From contig NZ_FOCQ01000014.1 in the NCBI RefSeq assembly GCF_900110165.1, positions 1 to 64,000 of the forward strand: a stretch of 64,000 bases of DNA. Direction: 5' to 3'. The notes under the pieces are model-generated. The model had not been told where the DNA came from. It made no database searches and worked only from the letters and a program-made list of their open reading frames with translations. A program made the translations under genes and the position numbers. The DNA comes from Lihuaxuella thermophila (GTDB taxonomy: Bacteria > Bacillota > Bacilli > Thermoactinomycetales > Thermoactinomycetaceae). This document shows positions 8,773 to 18,267 of this stretch, in pieces (the stretch's first letter is position 1; the number at the start of each line of letters is the position of its first letter).

Positions 8773-9683
8773 GCCGGTCGGCACACCTTGGGGACGGGCC
8801 GGCTTCATCTCTGTTGGACCCGGCTTTTTTGGCGAGGCTGGAGCGGTTAAAACTGGTCAGCCGGCAGTTGGTCCGCGGAACGCAAAGCGGGCAGAGGCGC
8901 TCCCGGATGTTGGGCAGCTCCCTCGAGTTCGCCGATTACCGTTCCTACTATCCCGGCGATGATATCCGGCAGGTGGATTGGGCGGCTTATGCGCGGCTGG
9001 GAAAATGGTTTCTTAAAACTTTTTTGGATGAACGGGAAACGGAAGTGCATCTGTATTTGGATACCAGTTTGTCGATGGGATGGAGAACTCCTCTGAAAAG
9101 CCGGCTGGCCGTCCAATTGATGGCGGCTTTGGGTTATCTGGCCTTGCATCACGGAGACCGGGTCAGTGCGTTTTCGTTTCGGGAGCGGGTGGAACAGCGG
9201 CTGAACTCCGTACAGGGCAGAACAGGGATGTTCAGGCTGCTCCGGTTTTTCGATGCTCTTACCTTTGAGGGCAAAGGAGATCTCAACCGGGCCCTGTCAG
9301 AACCGGGAGCCGTCCCGAAGCGGCCCGGTTTGTCGATCGTGTTGTCCGACGGATTTTCTCCCTCGGGTTATGAACAGGGGCTCGCAGATCTGCAAGGAGC
9401 AGGGCAACAGGTAAGTTTTATCCATCTCACTGCGCAGGAAGAGAGAGATCCGTCATACACGGGGGATATTCGTTTTCTTGATTGTGAAACAGGCCGGGAG
9501 AAGCAGGTATCGCTCTCCCCGCCCGTTCTCCGGGCGTACCGGGAAACTTACCGCCGTTTTTCCGCTCATGTACAAGAATGGTGCTTCCGGAGAGGGATCG
9601 TTTATGTAGCTGTTTCCGCCGAGGACCCGCTGGAAACCGTTTTATTTTCTTTGCTCCGCAGATCAGGACTGGTGCGGGCCTAA
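8769..9683 (+). CDS. DUF58 domain protein, MoxR partner
   Basis: A 304-residue protein with the DUF58 hallmark (FADYRSYYPGDDIRQVDWAA), a TFLDERET segment and a VWA-like core (YLDTSLSMGW, a partial MIDAS). DUF58 proteins occur almost always beside MoxR ATPases and VWA proteins, although the biochemical role is poorly defined. No signal peptide or membrane helix is obvious, so it is probably cytoplasmic. The ATG overlaps the moxR stop. Confidence 0.9.
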   Translation: MSRSAHLGDGPASSLLDPAFLARLERLKLVSRQLVRGTQSGQRRSRMLGSSLEFADYRSYYPGDDIRQVDWAAYARLGKWFLKTFLDERETEVHLYLDTSLSMGWRTPLKSRLAVQLMAALGYLALHHGDRVSAFSFRERVEQRLNSVQGRTGMFRLLRFFDALTFEGKGDLNRALSEPGAVPKRPGLSIVLSDGFSPSGYEQGLADLQGAGQQVSFIHLTAQEERDPSYTGDIRFLDCETGREKQVSLSPPVLRAYRETYRRFSAHVQEWCFRRGIVYVAVSAEDPLETVLFSLLRRSGLVRA

Positions 9684-9721
9684 TTGAATTGCACTTCACA
9701 GAAAAGGGAGGGGGTGGGAGC

Positions 9722-11519
9722 GTGTATTGGATTCAACCGGCGTATTTATGGTTGGCCGCCTGGTTGTTGCCGGCTATTTTGCTTCTTTACTTGCTGAAAC
9801 GGAGATATCAAGACCAAACGATTTCCAGCACTTTGTTATGGGAGCATGCGCTGAAGAAGATGGAAGCCAACCGCCCGTGGCAAAAGTTGCGGCGTCATCT
9901 GTTGTTGTGGCTGCAACTGCTGGCAGCAGTTCTTCTTGTCCTCGGACTCAGCCGGCCCGCCATCCCCGCCGGGGGATTAAAAGCAAAACACACCATTCTC
10001 CTGATTGATGTATCGGGCAGCATGCAGGCCGTGGAAGGCAACCGTTCCCGTCTGGACAAAGCCAAAATGACAGCGCATCAGCTGATCGGGCAGCTCAGCC
10101 CCGATCAGACCATGACGCTGGTGGAGGCGGGAAAAACCCCCCGCGTGCTCCTGTCCCGGACGGGAGATGGAACGGCGTTAAAGGAGGCTGTGGACCGGAT
10201 TCAGGGGCGAGCAGAGGCCAGCGATCTTTCATCGGCTCTGACACTGGCCCATGCGCTGGCTTCCAAAGAGAATTCTTCGGAGATTGTTTTACTCAGCGAC
10301 GGAGCCGGTCTGCCGGCCGGTCAACGGCTGTTGCCCCACCGTTTCTTACAGATGGGGGCCACCGGACAAAATGTATCGATCGGTTCCATGAGCACCTTTG
10401 ACCGCGGAAATCAATCCGGGGTCTTCGCCCGCCTGGATCATCATGGGAACCGTGAGGCTCAGGTGCTTTTGACTTTAAAAAATGACCGGGGACAGATCCT
10501 GGACACCCGGACCGTTTTTCTCCCAAAAAAGGCAAGCCAAACGGTTCGCTGGGATCAGCTGCCGGAGGCCGCGCTTTACCATCTTAAGATATCCTCCCCC
10601 GGCGATGCTCTTTCCTTGGACAATGAACAATGGGTCGGGTCGGACCGCGGGCGGAAAACACGGGTATTGTTATCGGGGAAAGAGAATCTTTTCTTAACCA
10701 GGGCTCTGGAGCTGACAAAAGAGGCGGAAGTGGTGCATGGTGACGCTTTGAATGCTTCCGGGGATGACTTCCCCGTCAAGATAATAAACGGAGAAAGCGG
10801 GAAACTTCCCCCGGAGGGGCATTTGCTCTTACTGAACCCTGATTCATCGCAACGGCTGGTCTCCGTCACCGGCACCGCTTCAGTCAGCGGGAATGTGTCC
10901 GTTGACACGCAGCATCCTTTGATGCAACAAGTGCCGTTGAAGGAGATTCATGTGGCCGGTGTGAAAAAAGTCAACGTTCCCGCATGGGCGAAAGTAGTGC
11001 TCCGGTCGGGAGATACTCCGCTGATTCTTGCCGGCGAGGTTAAGGGAAGGCGTGTGGTGATCTTTACCTTTGATCTTGAAAAATCAGATCTTCCTCTTTC
11101 CCGTCCTGATGGTTCAAGTGATCCATTGGCTGTCGCCCGCTTCCGGAGCCAGTGCCAGCCAGGCCAAAGCGGGGGAAGAGATTCAGCTGCCGCTTCCCCC
11201 GTGGGTTCAACAGGTGAAGATTCAAAACCCCTCCGCTGAGTCAGTGACCACACGGACAACAGGAGGGATCCTTCGCTTTATACCTGAACAGACGGGGTTG
11301 TATCAATTGACCGATGTGAAAAAAACGGAGTGGATTCATCATGTAGCGGTTCCTTTTCCCCAGGAGGAGTCGCCGATTGCCCCGCAGAAGGTTCCGACCG
11401 TTCCCTTTCACGGGAAGCAGGCTTCCGCGGAAGGTGAGCTGGAACTCTGGTGGTGGGCGGCCTTTCTCTCCTTAGCCGCAGTCGGTTTGGAATGGGTGGT
11501 GTTCAGCCGTGGCTATTAG
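9722..11519 (+). pseudogene. BatA-like VWA membrane protein, frameshifted near 11098
   Basis: Starting at GTG 9722 (after GGAGGGGGTGGGAGC), the frame gives an N-terminal BatA domain with two helices (WLAAWLLPAILLLYLL; HLLLWLQLLAAVLLVLGL) and a VWA domain with MIDAS DVSGSM (~97-102) and an LLSDGAG strand. This frame ends at 11239, but from about 11098 homology continues in another frame (FPVLMVQVIHWLSP, then a C-terminal helix WWWAAFLSLAAVGLEWVVF) to a stop at 11517-11519. Aerotolerance-related BatA proteins have FPVLxxNxxxWL right after the equivalent of DLEKSDLPL, so one frame change at CTCTTTCCC explains both pieces. The downstream gene overlaps the second frame, so the operon architecture is intact. 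It is either a real lesion or a base-calling error. Confidence 0.75.
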
Positions 11520-14373
11520 TTGGGCAAACCCATGGATGCTTTTGCTTTTGCTTCCGATCGTCTGGGGCATGTGGATCTGGTGGAAACGGGAAGAAAGATT
11601 TGAACCGGTTAAAAAGAGACTGATTTTCGGCTCCCGTATCCTGATTTTTGTTCTGTTGGTGTTCAGCTTGGCGCGGACGCATCTCCTGTTTCCTGTCCAT
11701 CATCAGTCAGTCGTATTCGTGGTCGACCGCTCGGCGTCTGTACAAAATCAGGAGCAAGTACAAAATCTGTTGCGACAGGCCGTGGCGGGCAAAAATCCTG
11801 ACGACCAGGTCGCGGTCATTTCTGTCGGCGCTGAATCCATGGTGGAGCAGATGCTCACCACTGCGCGAGAAGTGGCCCCCATGTCTGCTGCTGTCAATCG
11901 GAATGCGACCGATCTGGCGGACGGGTTGCGTTTGGCCGGCGGTCTGATGCCGGCGGAGGCGAAAGGAAGAGTGGTCCTGATCACGGATGGAAAAGAGACT
12001 CAGGGATCGGCGGAAGCAGAGGCAAGGGCGCTCCGTGAACGGGGAATTCGCGTCGATGTCATCGCTCTCAGGCAAAAAGGCGGGCCGGAAGTATGGGTGA
12101 CCGATTTGCAGGTTCCCAGACGCATGTATGCCAATGAACAAGCTGCACTGAAAGTCAACGTGAATGCGACGGCCGATACGGGGGCTGTGCTCCGGCTGTA
12201 CGAGGGCAACCGCCTGCTTTCCGAACAGAGAGTGCGTGTTCATCAAGGGGAAAATGTGTATTCTTTTTCTTCCGCTGCACAGCAGACAGGATTTCTCCGT
12301 TACCGGGCGGAAATCCAGCCGGAACGGGATACCCTGCCAAACAACAACCAAGCGTACGGGTTCAGCCAGGTCAAAGGAAAGCCGGTGGTGTTGGTGGTAG
12401 AGGGACAGGAGGGAGAAGCGGACAATCTCATCTCCGCACTGACGGCAACCGGTATGGAAGTGGAGCGGATGACCCCTGCGGCTCTACCGTGGAGCCTGGA
12501 AGACTATAAGCGTTTCTCTTCCATCGTTCTGGTCAATATGCCGGCTTACCTGGTTCCGGAAGCGAAGATGGACGCCATCCGCATGGCTGTCAGAGATCTG
12601 GGGGTAGGCCTTGTCATGAGCGGCGGTGAGAATGGATATGGCCTGGGCGGCTGGTTTCAAACACCGATTGAAGAGGCGTTGCCTGTTCATATGGACATTC
12701 GGGATAAAAAACGGATGCCTTCGCTCGGGCTGATGCTGGTCATTGATAAATCCGGCAGCATGTCGGGTGAAAAGATCAATTTGGCCAAAGAGGCGGCCAT
12801 CCGGGCCACGGAGATGCTTTCTCCCCAGGATCAGTTGGGGGTACTCGCATTTGATGACGGGAATGATTGGATTTTCAAACCGCAACCGGTCAAAAACCGC
12901 CGGGAGATGCAGGGCGCGATCGGCGGAATTCCGGCAGACGGCGGAACCAATATCTTTCCGGCGCTGGCCGACGCTTATGAAGAAATACGGAAACTCAAGG
13001 TAAAACGGAAACACATCATCTTGTTGACGGACGGGCAATCTCCGGGAGGGCAGTATCAAGAACTGACCGAAAAAATGAGCAAAGAGGGGATCACCCTGTC
13101 AACGGTGGCTGTAGGTGCCGATGCCGACCAAGGGCTCCTGGAGGCGCTCGCCCAGTGGGGGAAAGGGAGATATTACCTGGCTGATCAGGCCGACTCCATT
13201 CCCACCATCTTCAGTAAGGAAACGGCCATGGCCACACGCAGTTACATCGTGGATGCTCCCTTTGTGCCCAAGTGGACGGGAGGTTCTGATTGGTTTGCTT
13301 CTGTGAAAAAAGTTCCCCCTTTGGCCGCCTATGTGGCAACAACCCCGAAACAAACCGCGGAAACCGTGCTTGCCAGCCCCTATCCGGACCCTGTTCTCGC
13401 CAGGTGGCAATACGGACTGGGCAGAGCAGTGGCCTGGACGAGCGATTTAAATGGGAAATGGTCGAGAGCCTGGGTGGAGTGGGAGAGATTTTCTTCCTTT
13501 TGGAATCAGGTGGTCAGCTGGACGTTTCCGCAATTTGAAACGAGCGGATTGCATGTAGACAGCAGGCTGGAAGGAAATACGGTCCATCTGGAAGCCAAAG
13601 GTTCTCCCGATGCGTTTGCCTCAGTGGATCAATTGGAGATGACGGTGATCGATGACCAACTGAAGAATCAAAAAGTGATACTCCAAGCAACGGCTCCGGG
13701 GCAATTTACGGGCAGTTTTCCTGCAGGCCGGCCGGGTACCTATCTGCTTCAAGCTTCAGCAAAAGGCAAGAGCGGGCAAAGGGCATTGGGAACCTATGGA
13801 GTGGCAGTCCCCTATTCACCGGAGTACGGGTTGTTGACCGAGGGCACAGGACTGATCCGGCGAATGGCCGATGCGGGCGGCGGAGCGGTCCTGACAACCC
13901 TTTCCCATGCTTTTGCCGACAATCTGGACAGCAAATGGGGGAGACAGGATCTCTCTCTCTGGTTGTTGTTCATTGCCGCCCTTCTCTGGCCTGTGGATAT
14001 TGCGGTCCGAAGAATTTCCGTCTCCAGGGAAGACTGGGATCTCTTGAAAAAGGGGTTGAACTTGTCCAGGTCCTCTTCGTTGTCCGCCTATACAGAACGG
14101 CTGGGAAATCTCCAGCAAAAAACCAGGGAGGTCGTTCAGCAGCGGACTGGCCAAAAGGTGGATCCGGCAAAACTATCAAAAGCGCTCAAGAAGGCACATC
14201 CGGAAAATACCGTCCGCTCGTCCCGTCTATCGGAAACTCCCGCAGACAAGCGGGCTTCCTCTGCCTCCCCGGGTGGGGAGACAGCTGGATCAAAGCCTTC
14301 TTCAGCCTCTGATGAAACCCACCTTTCCCGCCTGCTGGCAGCCAAACGAAAAAGGGAACAACATTTGCGTTGA
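11509..14373 (+). CDS. Large VWA/GATase-like membrane protein
   Basis: A 954-residue protein with two N-terminal helices (~5-20, 42-58), a first VWA-like domain (VVFVVDRSASVQNQ to VVLITDGKETQGSAEA, ~65-200), and a Rossmann/GATase1-like segment (VVLVVEGQEGEADNLISALT; SIVLVNMPAYLVP; VMSGGENGYGLGGW). A canonical VWA domain follows with MIDAS DKSGSMSG at ~412 and LLTDGQSPGG. A late helix (~820-835) precedes a charged cytoplasmic tail. The layout matches large VWA proteins encoded last in moxR operons. It likely binds divalent metal and protein partners outside the cell. The start is GTG 11509, overlapping the end of the previous gene by 11 bases. Confidence 0.85.
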   Translation: MAISWANPWMLLLLLPIVWGMWIWWKREERFEPVKKRLIFGSRILIFVLLVFSLARTHLLFPVHHQSVVFVVDRSASVQNQEQVQNLLRQAVAGKNPDDQVAVISVGAESMVEQMLTTAREVAPMSAAVNRNATDLADGLRLAGGLMPAEAKGRVVLITDGKETQGSAEAEARALRERGIRVDVIALRQKGGPEVWVTDLQVPRRMYANEQAALKVNVNATADTGAVLRLYEGNRLLSEQRVRVHQGENVYSFSSAAQQTGFLRYRAEIQPERDTLPNNNQAYGFSQVKGKPVVLVVEGQEGEADNLISALTATGMEVERMTPAALPWSLEDYKRFSSIVLVNMPAYLVPEAKMDAIRMAVRDLGVGLVMSGGENGYGLGGWFQTPIEEALPVHMDIRDKKRMPSLGLMLVIDKSGSMSGEKINLAKEAAIRATEMLSPQDQLGVLAFDDGNDWIFKPQPVKNRREMQGAIGGIPADGGTNIFPALADAYEEIRKLKVKRKHIILLTDGQSPGGQYQELTEKMSKEGITLSTVAVGADADQGLLEALAQWGKGRYYLADQADSIPTIFSKETAMATRSYIVDAPFVPKWTGGSDWFASVKKVPPLAAYVATTPKQTAETVLASPYPDPVLARWQYGLGRAVAWTSDLNGKWSRAWVEWERFSSFWNQVVSWTFPQFETSGLHVDSRLEGNTVHLEAKGSPDAFASVDQLEMTVIDDQLKNQKVILQATAPGQFTGSFPAGRPGTYLLQASAKGKSGQRALGTYGVAVPYSPEYGLLTEGTGLIRRMADAGGGAVLTTLSHAFADNLDSKWGRQDLSLWLLFIAALLWPVDIAVRRISVSREDWDLLKKGLNLSRSSSLSAYTERLGNLQQKTREVVQQRTGQKVDPAKLSKALKKAHPENTVRSSRLSETPADKRASSASPGGETAGSKPSSASDETHLSRLLAAKRKREQHLR

Positions 14374-14560
14374 TGGGCTGAACAAAGGGGATAGAAGCGA
14401 TAGCGGACCGGGAATACATGAAATAAAAGCAGGTGACGCAGTCTCACTTTTTTGAGGGAGACAACTGGTTTTTGAAAAGAAGGAGGACTTAGTACGCGGG
14501 GCGGCTGTCTCTTCTGTTTGATCGGGCGAACCCGGATTCATGGCGAAAGGGGAGAAAAGG
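14374..14560. other. Spacer with overlapping inverted repeats
   Basis: The stretch GTCTC...GGGAGAC (about 14441-14462) can pair on itself, while GGGAGACA can instead pair with TGTCTCTT near 14508-14516. An AAGGAGGAC sequence at ~14480 looks like a ribosome site but has no start codon within reach. I cannot assign a function. Confidence 0.3.
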
Positions 14561-15253
14561 ATGATCGTTCGACGGAGGAAAAATCAGTTTGTCTTGATTG
14601 CCCAACATGACCACGCGCTTATTTCCGGAGAATTTGCCGCACATTTTGCCGAACCGTTTGAACACTTCGATTCCACGGTTTATGCCATTTCCCATCACGA
14701 TGTCGCCTGGGTCGAACTGGATCAGGCCATTTTGTGGAACGAAGCGAAAAATCAGCCTTATTCTTTTGAAGATTATCCGCTTGCTCCTAAATTGGCCGCT
14801 TACACCAAGGGTATTTCACAGGTGGAAGAAACAGATCGGTACGCGGGTATGCTCTGCAGCAAACACTATGCTTCTTTTTTTGAGCATGCAAGCGATCCGG
14901 CAGGCCGCCGCTTCCGCGAGCAGGAGCTGGCCCGGCAAAACAACTTGTTACAACGGCTTTCTGCGCAGGAAAAAGAAAGTGTGGACAGCAACTTTCGCCT
15001 GTTGCAGTTTTGCGATGATCTCTCGTTGGCAATCTGTTTAAATGAACCGCAGCAAAACACGCATCCCTGGTATGCAGACGGGATTCGTTACCAGGGAGAG
15101 AGATACCGGTGGGTGTGGGAGGATGAACACCGTTTGCGGCTGACTCCCAACCTGTTCGCCAAGCCGTTTATCATCGAAATCCCCTGTCGAATTGTGGATG
15201 ATTCACGAAACGTCATGAAGCGGGATGTTTTCCGCTATCAGATTCTCGTTTGA
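14561..15253 (+). CDS. DUF3891 family protein
   Basis: A 230-residue protein beginning MIVRRRKNQFVLIAQHDHAL, with HHDVAWVELDQ and a WxW-rich C-terminal half (HPWYADGIRYQGERYRWVWE); this pattern is DUF3891. The function is unknown; the conserved His/Asp pairs (QHDHA, HHD) suggest a metal-binding fold. ATG 14561 is preceded by AAGGGGAG at good spacing; the ATG at 14540 lacks one. It lies 190 bases after the VWA operon and may be transcribed separately. Confidence 0.8.
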   Translation: MIVRRRKNQFVLIAQHDHALISGEFAAHFAEPFEHFDSTVYAISHHDVAWVELDQAILWNEAKNQPYSFEDYPLAPKLAAYTKGISQVEETDRYAGMLCSKHYASFFEHASDPAGRRFREQELARQNNLLQRLSAQEKESVDSNFRLLQFCDDLSLAICLNEPQQNTHPWYADGIRYQGERYRWVWEDEHRLRLTPNLFAKPFIIEIPCRIVDDSRNVMKRDVFRYQILV

Positions 15254-15488
15254 CATGCGGCGGCTTCGTATCTCGGACAATCTCATCAGGCAGGGGTTTA
15301 TACCATCCGTTCCATCACTTCTCCTGTAAAAAGTGCCCGATCGCCTTCCACACTGGAATGGCTTTCTCATGGAACAGGGAGATATCGAACAAGAAGGAGT
15401 GCCCGTTCATACGGATGATGACGGTCCAGGTCAAGATCGGGTTTTGTTTGTAAAGAATCTATCATCGAGAGTTACATAAAGACATTGG

Positions 15489-15526
15489 GGATCCCGGCCA
15501 AAAATGAGTCTGGGATCCTTTTTTCT
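15489..15526 (+). terminator. Rho-independent terminator
   Basis: The 7-bp stem GGATCCC / GGGATCC (15489-15495, 15512-15518) is followed by a T-run. It separates the DUF3891 transcript from the germination operon. Confidence 0.8.
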
Positions 15527-15543
15527 TCTCCTTACCTTCATAG

Positions 15544-15572
15544 TGAACAGGTCAACTTGCTGGTGCATACTC
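15544..15572 (+). promoter_or_regulatory. Candidate sigma-G-type promoter for the gerA operon
   Basis: TGAACA (15544-15549), a 16-base spacer and CATACTC (15566-15572) resemble the forespore sigma-G boxes. The position, about 55 bases before the start codon, and the known sigma-G control of gerA operons support it; the match to consensus is imperfect. Confidence 0.35.
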
Positions 15573-15626
15573 AAATACACAATGGGGATAAACTAGGACA
15601 AATGAATGAGATCAGAGGAGATTTCT

Positions 15627-17162
15627 ATGTCTTTCTTCAGATGGTTGTTAGGCAAAACGCGCCCGTCCAAACGGTCCCAGATGCCCGCAGATGCGCCTGT
15701 CCAAGTTTATCCGTCTCTGAATAAAAACTTTAAATATGTCGAAGAGATGTTTTTTCATGCCGGAGATTTGAAGAAGCGTTCCTTCCAATTCAATGAGCGC
15801 GAGGGGATGTTGATTTACCTGGAAACTGTGGCCGACGCGAAAAAAATCCAGAGGGAGATCCTCCGCCCTGTTTTGGAGACGCGAACCGGAAATTTGGAAG
15901 CGGTCATTTCTTCGCCGGGAATTCGTACGGTAAAAGATTTATCCCAAGTGGTCGAAGAGTTGGCCCGCGGCTGCACCGTGCTCTTCATGCAAGGGGAGCA
16001 CCGGGCTGTGATAGTGGAGACTTCCGTTCTGTACAAACGGGGGATGAGCGAACCCGACAATGAAAGTGTGGTTCGCGGTTCGCACCAGGGGTTCATTGAA
16101 AACCTGTCGGTCAACTTGTATCAGATCCGCCGGTCCATTCCTGACCCCCATTTGACTGTCCGGTATTTCAAAATTGGAACCAAGACCAAAACCCGGATTG
16201 CCATGGTCTATATGCGCGACTTAGCCAATCCGGAGATGGTGCAGGAAGTGGAGAAGCGATTAAGGTCGATCCGGGCGGACACGATCATCTCTCCCGGGTT
16301 CTTGACCGAGTACATGGAAGATACTCCCTTTTCCCCGTTTCCCCAGACGTTATACACCGAGAGACCGGACCGGACAGTGTCCAACATTATGGAAGGACGG
16401 GTCGCCATTCTCTCGGAAGGGGATCCGACGGCGGTCATTGTCCCGGTCACTCTGTTTGCTTTTTATCAAAGCACGGATGATTATCACAGCCGCTGGATCA
16501 TCGGGTCCTTTGTCCGGATCATCCGGTTGGTCAGTTTTATGATCGCTTTTCAGCTGCCGGCCGTTTACATCGGAGTCGTTTCGTTCCATCCGGAAGTGCT
16601 GCCCGTCAATCAGATCTTCACTGTCAAAGGAAGTTTGCAGCGTGTTCCTTTCCCGTCCATTCTGGAAGCCCTGTTTATGGAATTGACCATTGAGTTGATC
16701 CGGGAAGCGGGGATCCGGTTACCCAGCCGGGTCGGGCAAACCATCGGCATTGTCGGGGGTCTGGTCATTGGCGATGCAGTGGTACGGGCGGGGCTGGTTT
16801 CCTATCCCATGATCATCGTGGTTGCGGTCACCGCGATCTCCTCTTTTCTTGTTCCTTCCAACGAGATGAGTATCACGATCCGGATTCTGCGCTTTCCATT
16901 GATGGTCCTGGCAGCCACTTTCGGCTTTATCGGAATCAACCTCGGGATGATGTGGGTGTTAATGCACCTGTGTCAATTGGAATCCTTCGGAACCCCTTAC
17001 TTTGCCCCTGTAATGCCGATGCGGATCAAGGATCTGAAGGATACCTTTATCCGGGTGCCGATCTGGAAACTGAACGAACGCCCCCATGATCCGCATCCGC
17101 AGCAGATGCAACAAGAACAATACTCTAGAGGATGGAAGTCACGTGGTCGACGAAAGAAGTAG
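15627..17162 (+). CDS. gerAA: GerA-family spore germination receptor, A subunit
   Basis: A 511-residue protein with the N-terminal cytoplasmic domain of GerA/GerKA proteins (AVIVETSVLYKRGMSEPDNE; VVRGSHQGFIENLSVNLYQIRR) followed by four to six membrane helices (FVRIIRLVSFMIAFQLPAVYIG; VGQTIGIVGGLVIGDAVV; MIIVVAVTAISSFLVPSNEM). GerAA forms the nutrient receptor in the spore inner membrane with the B and C subunits. ATG 15627 has AGAGGAG six bases upstream. The end overlaps the B-subunit start by 20 bases. The nutrient recognised cannot be predicted. Confidence 0.95.
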   Translation: MSFFRWLLGKTRPSKRSQMPADAPVQVYPSLNKNFKYVEEMFFHAGDLKKRSFQFNEREGMLIYLETVADAKKIQREILRPVLETRTGNLEAVISSPGIRTVKDLSQVVEELARGCTVLFMQGEHRAVIVETSVLYKRGMSEPDNESVVRGSHQGFIENLSVNLYQIRRSIPDPHLTVRYFKIGTKTKTRIAMVYMRDLANPEMVQEVEKRLRSIRADTIISPGFLTEYMEDTPFSPFPQTLYTERPDRTVSNIMEGRVAILSEGDPTAVIVPVTLFAFYQSTDDYHSRWIIGSFVRIIRLVSFMIAFQLPAVYIGVVSFHPEVLPVNQIFTVKGSLQRVPFPSILEALFMELTIELIREAGIRLPSRVGQTIGIVGGLVIGDAVVRAGLVSYPMIIVVAVTAISSFLVPSNEMSITIRILRFPLMVLAATFGFIGINLGMMWVLMHLCQLESFGTPYFAPVMPMRIKDLKDTFIRVPIWKLNERPHDPHPQQMQQEQYSRGWKSRGRRKK

Positions 17163-18267
17163 GATCACTCAGGGACAACTGATGTATATGGTATTGCAGA
17201 CCCAAATCGGAGTGGGAGTATTGTCGTTGCCCTTCGACGTCCAGCAGGTAGCCAAGGGCGGGGGGTGGATCTCCGTCCTGTTTGCGGGAGCGATTGTCCA
17301 GGTCATTATTGTCCTGTTGTGCGCTTTGGGCCGACGGTTTCCTTCCCGGACGTTGTATGATTATCTTCCCCGTTTGTTGGGCCGGGTTCTGGGGACAATC
17401 ATGGGCTTGGCTTATACAGCTTACTTTTTAAACGTCTGTAGCGTGATTCTGGTCTTTTACCTCAACGTCATCAGTCGCTGGATCCTGACCGAAACTCCCA
17501 AGTGGGCTCTGTTGGCCATTACCGTGCTGACCGGTATGTATATGGTTCGAGGAAGCCTGCGTTCCATCGCCCGCTTTGCTGTGGCCATGGCCTTTCTGAT
17601 TGTGATTTTGCTGACCATCAGCTTGTATTCCTACACGGTCAAACTTAACCCCACATACATTTTTCCCATCACAGAGGCAGGATGGATGAATATCATCAAA
17701 GGTTCCCATGAAGCCTTACTGTCCATGCTGGGTTTTGAATTGATCCTGGTCATCTACCCCTTTGTCGAAGGAAAAGCGAGCGGGAAGCTGAAAGCCCTGT
17801 CTGCCGGCAATCTCATCGCCACGATGCTGTATACCTTTCTGACGTTCACTGCCCTGATCATCTTTAGTCCTCAGGAGATCCAGCTGGTTCCGGAACCGGT
17901 CCTCTACATGTTAAAAGCCTTTTCCCTGCAAGTGGTCGAACGGCTGGACCTGATCTTTATGACTTTCTGGTCGGCCAAAGTGATCACCACTTTCACCGTG
18001 TATATGTTTTTGGTGTGCCAGGGATTAGGACAGTATTTTCATCAGGGCGACCATAAAAAAGCGGTTTTCTATGTAGGCGTGCTCATTTTTATCCTGTCCA
18101 TGATCCCTCAAAATCAGGCAGATATCGAGTTGTACAACCAATTGATTTCTCTGTTAAGTTATGTCTTTATCGTGGGTCTTCCCCTCCTGTTTCTGCTTCT
18201 CTCTTACATTCTGAAACGAAAGGAAATCCCTGCCTATGAAGCCGGGCAAACCACATTGGATCGCTAG
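17143..18267 (+). CDS. gerAB: GerA-family spore germination receptor, B subunit
   Basis: A 374-residue ten-helix membrane protein of the APC-like spore germination family. The opening segment ITQGQLMYMVLQTQIGVGVLSLP is the typical N-terminal signature of GerAB/GerKB proteins, which bind the germinant amino acid. The start is GTG 17143, after GAGGATGG. It overlaps the preceding and following genes, so the three subunits are translationally coupled. Confidence 0.94.
   Translation: MVDERSRITQGQLMYMVLQTQIGVGVLSLPFDVQQVAKGGGWISVLFAGAIVQVIIVLLCALGRRFPSRTLYDYLPRLLGRVLGTIMGLAYTAYFLNVCSVILVFYLNVISRWILTETPKWALLAITVLTGMYMVRGSLRSIARFAVAMAFLIVILLTISLYSYTVKLNPTYIFPITEAGWMNIIKGSHEALLSMLGFELILVIYPFVEGKASGKLKALSAGNLIATMLYTFLTFTALIIFSPQEIQLVPEPVLYMLKAFSLQVVERLDLIFMTFWSAKVITTFTVYMFLVCQGLGQYFHQGDHKKAVFYVGVLIFILSMIPQNQADIELYNQLISLLSYVFIVGLPLLFLLLSYILKRKEIPAYEAGQTTLDR

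Larger units (their letters stand above)
15254..15626. other. Intergenic region before the germination operon
   Basis: No supported gene. It contains a strong terminator at 15489-15526 and a candidate forespore promoter at 15544-15572. The minus strand between about 15250 and 15412 is largely open and reads like protein (segment FLFDISLFHEKAIPVWKAIG), but it has an internal stop and no ribosome site. Confidence 0.4.

Noticed and set aside
15250-15412. Protein-like minus-strand reading FLFDISLFHEKAIPVWKAIG
   Set aside because: An in-frame stop splits it, there is no ribosome site, and no family was recognised.
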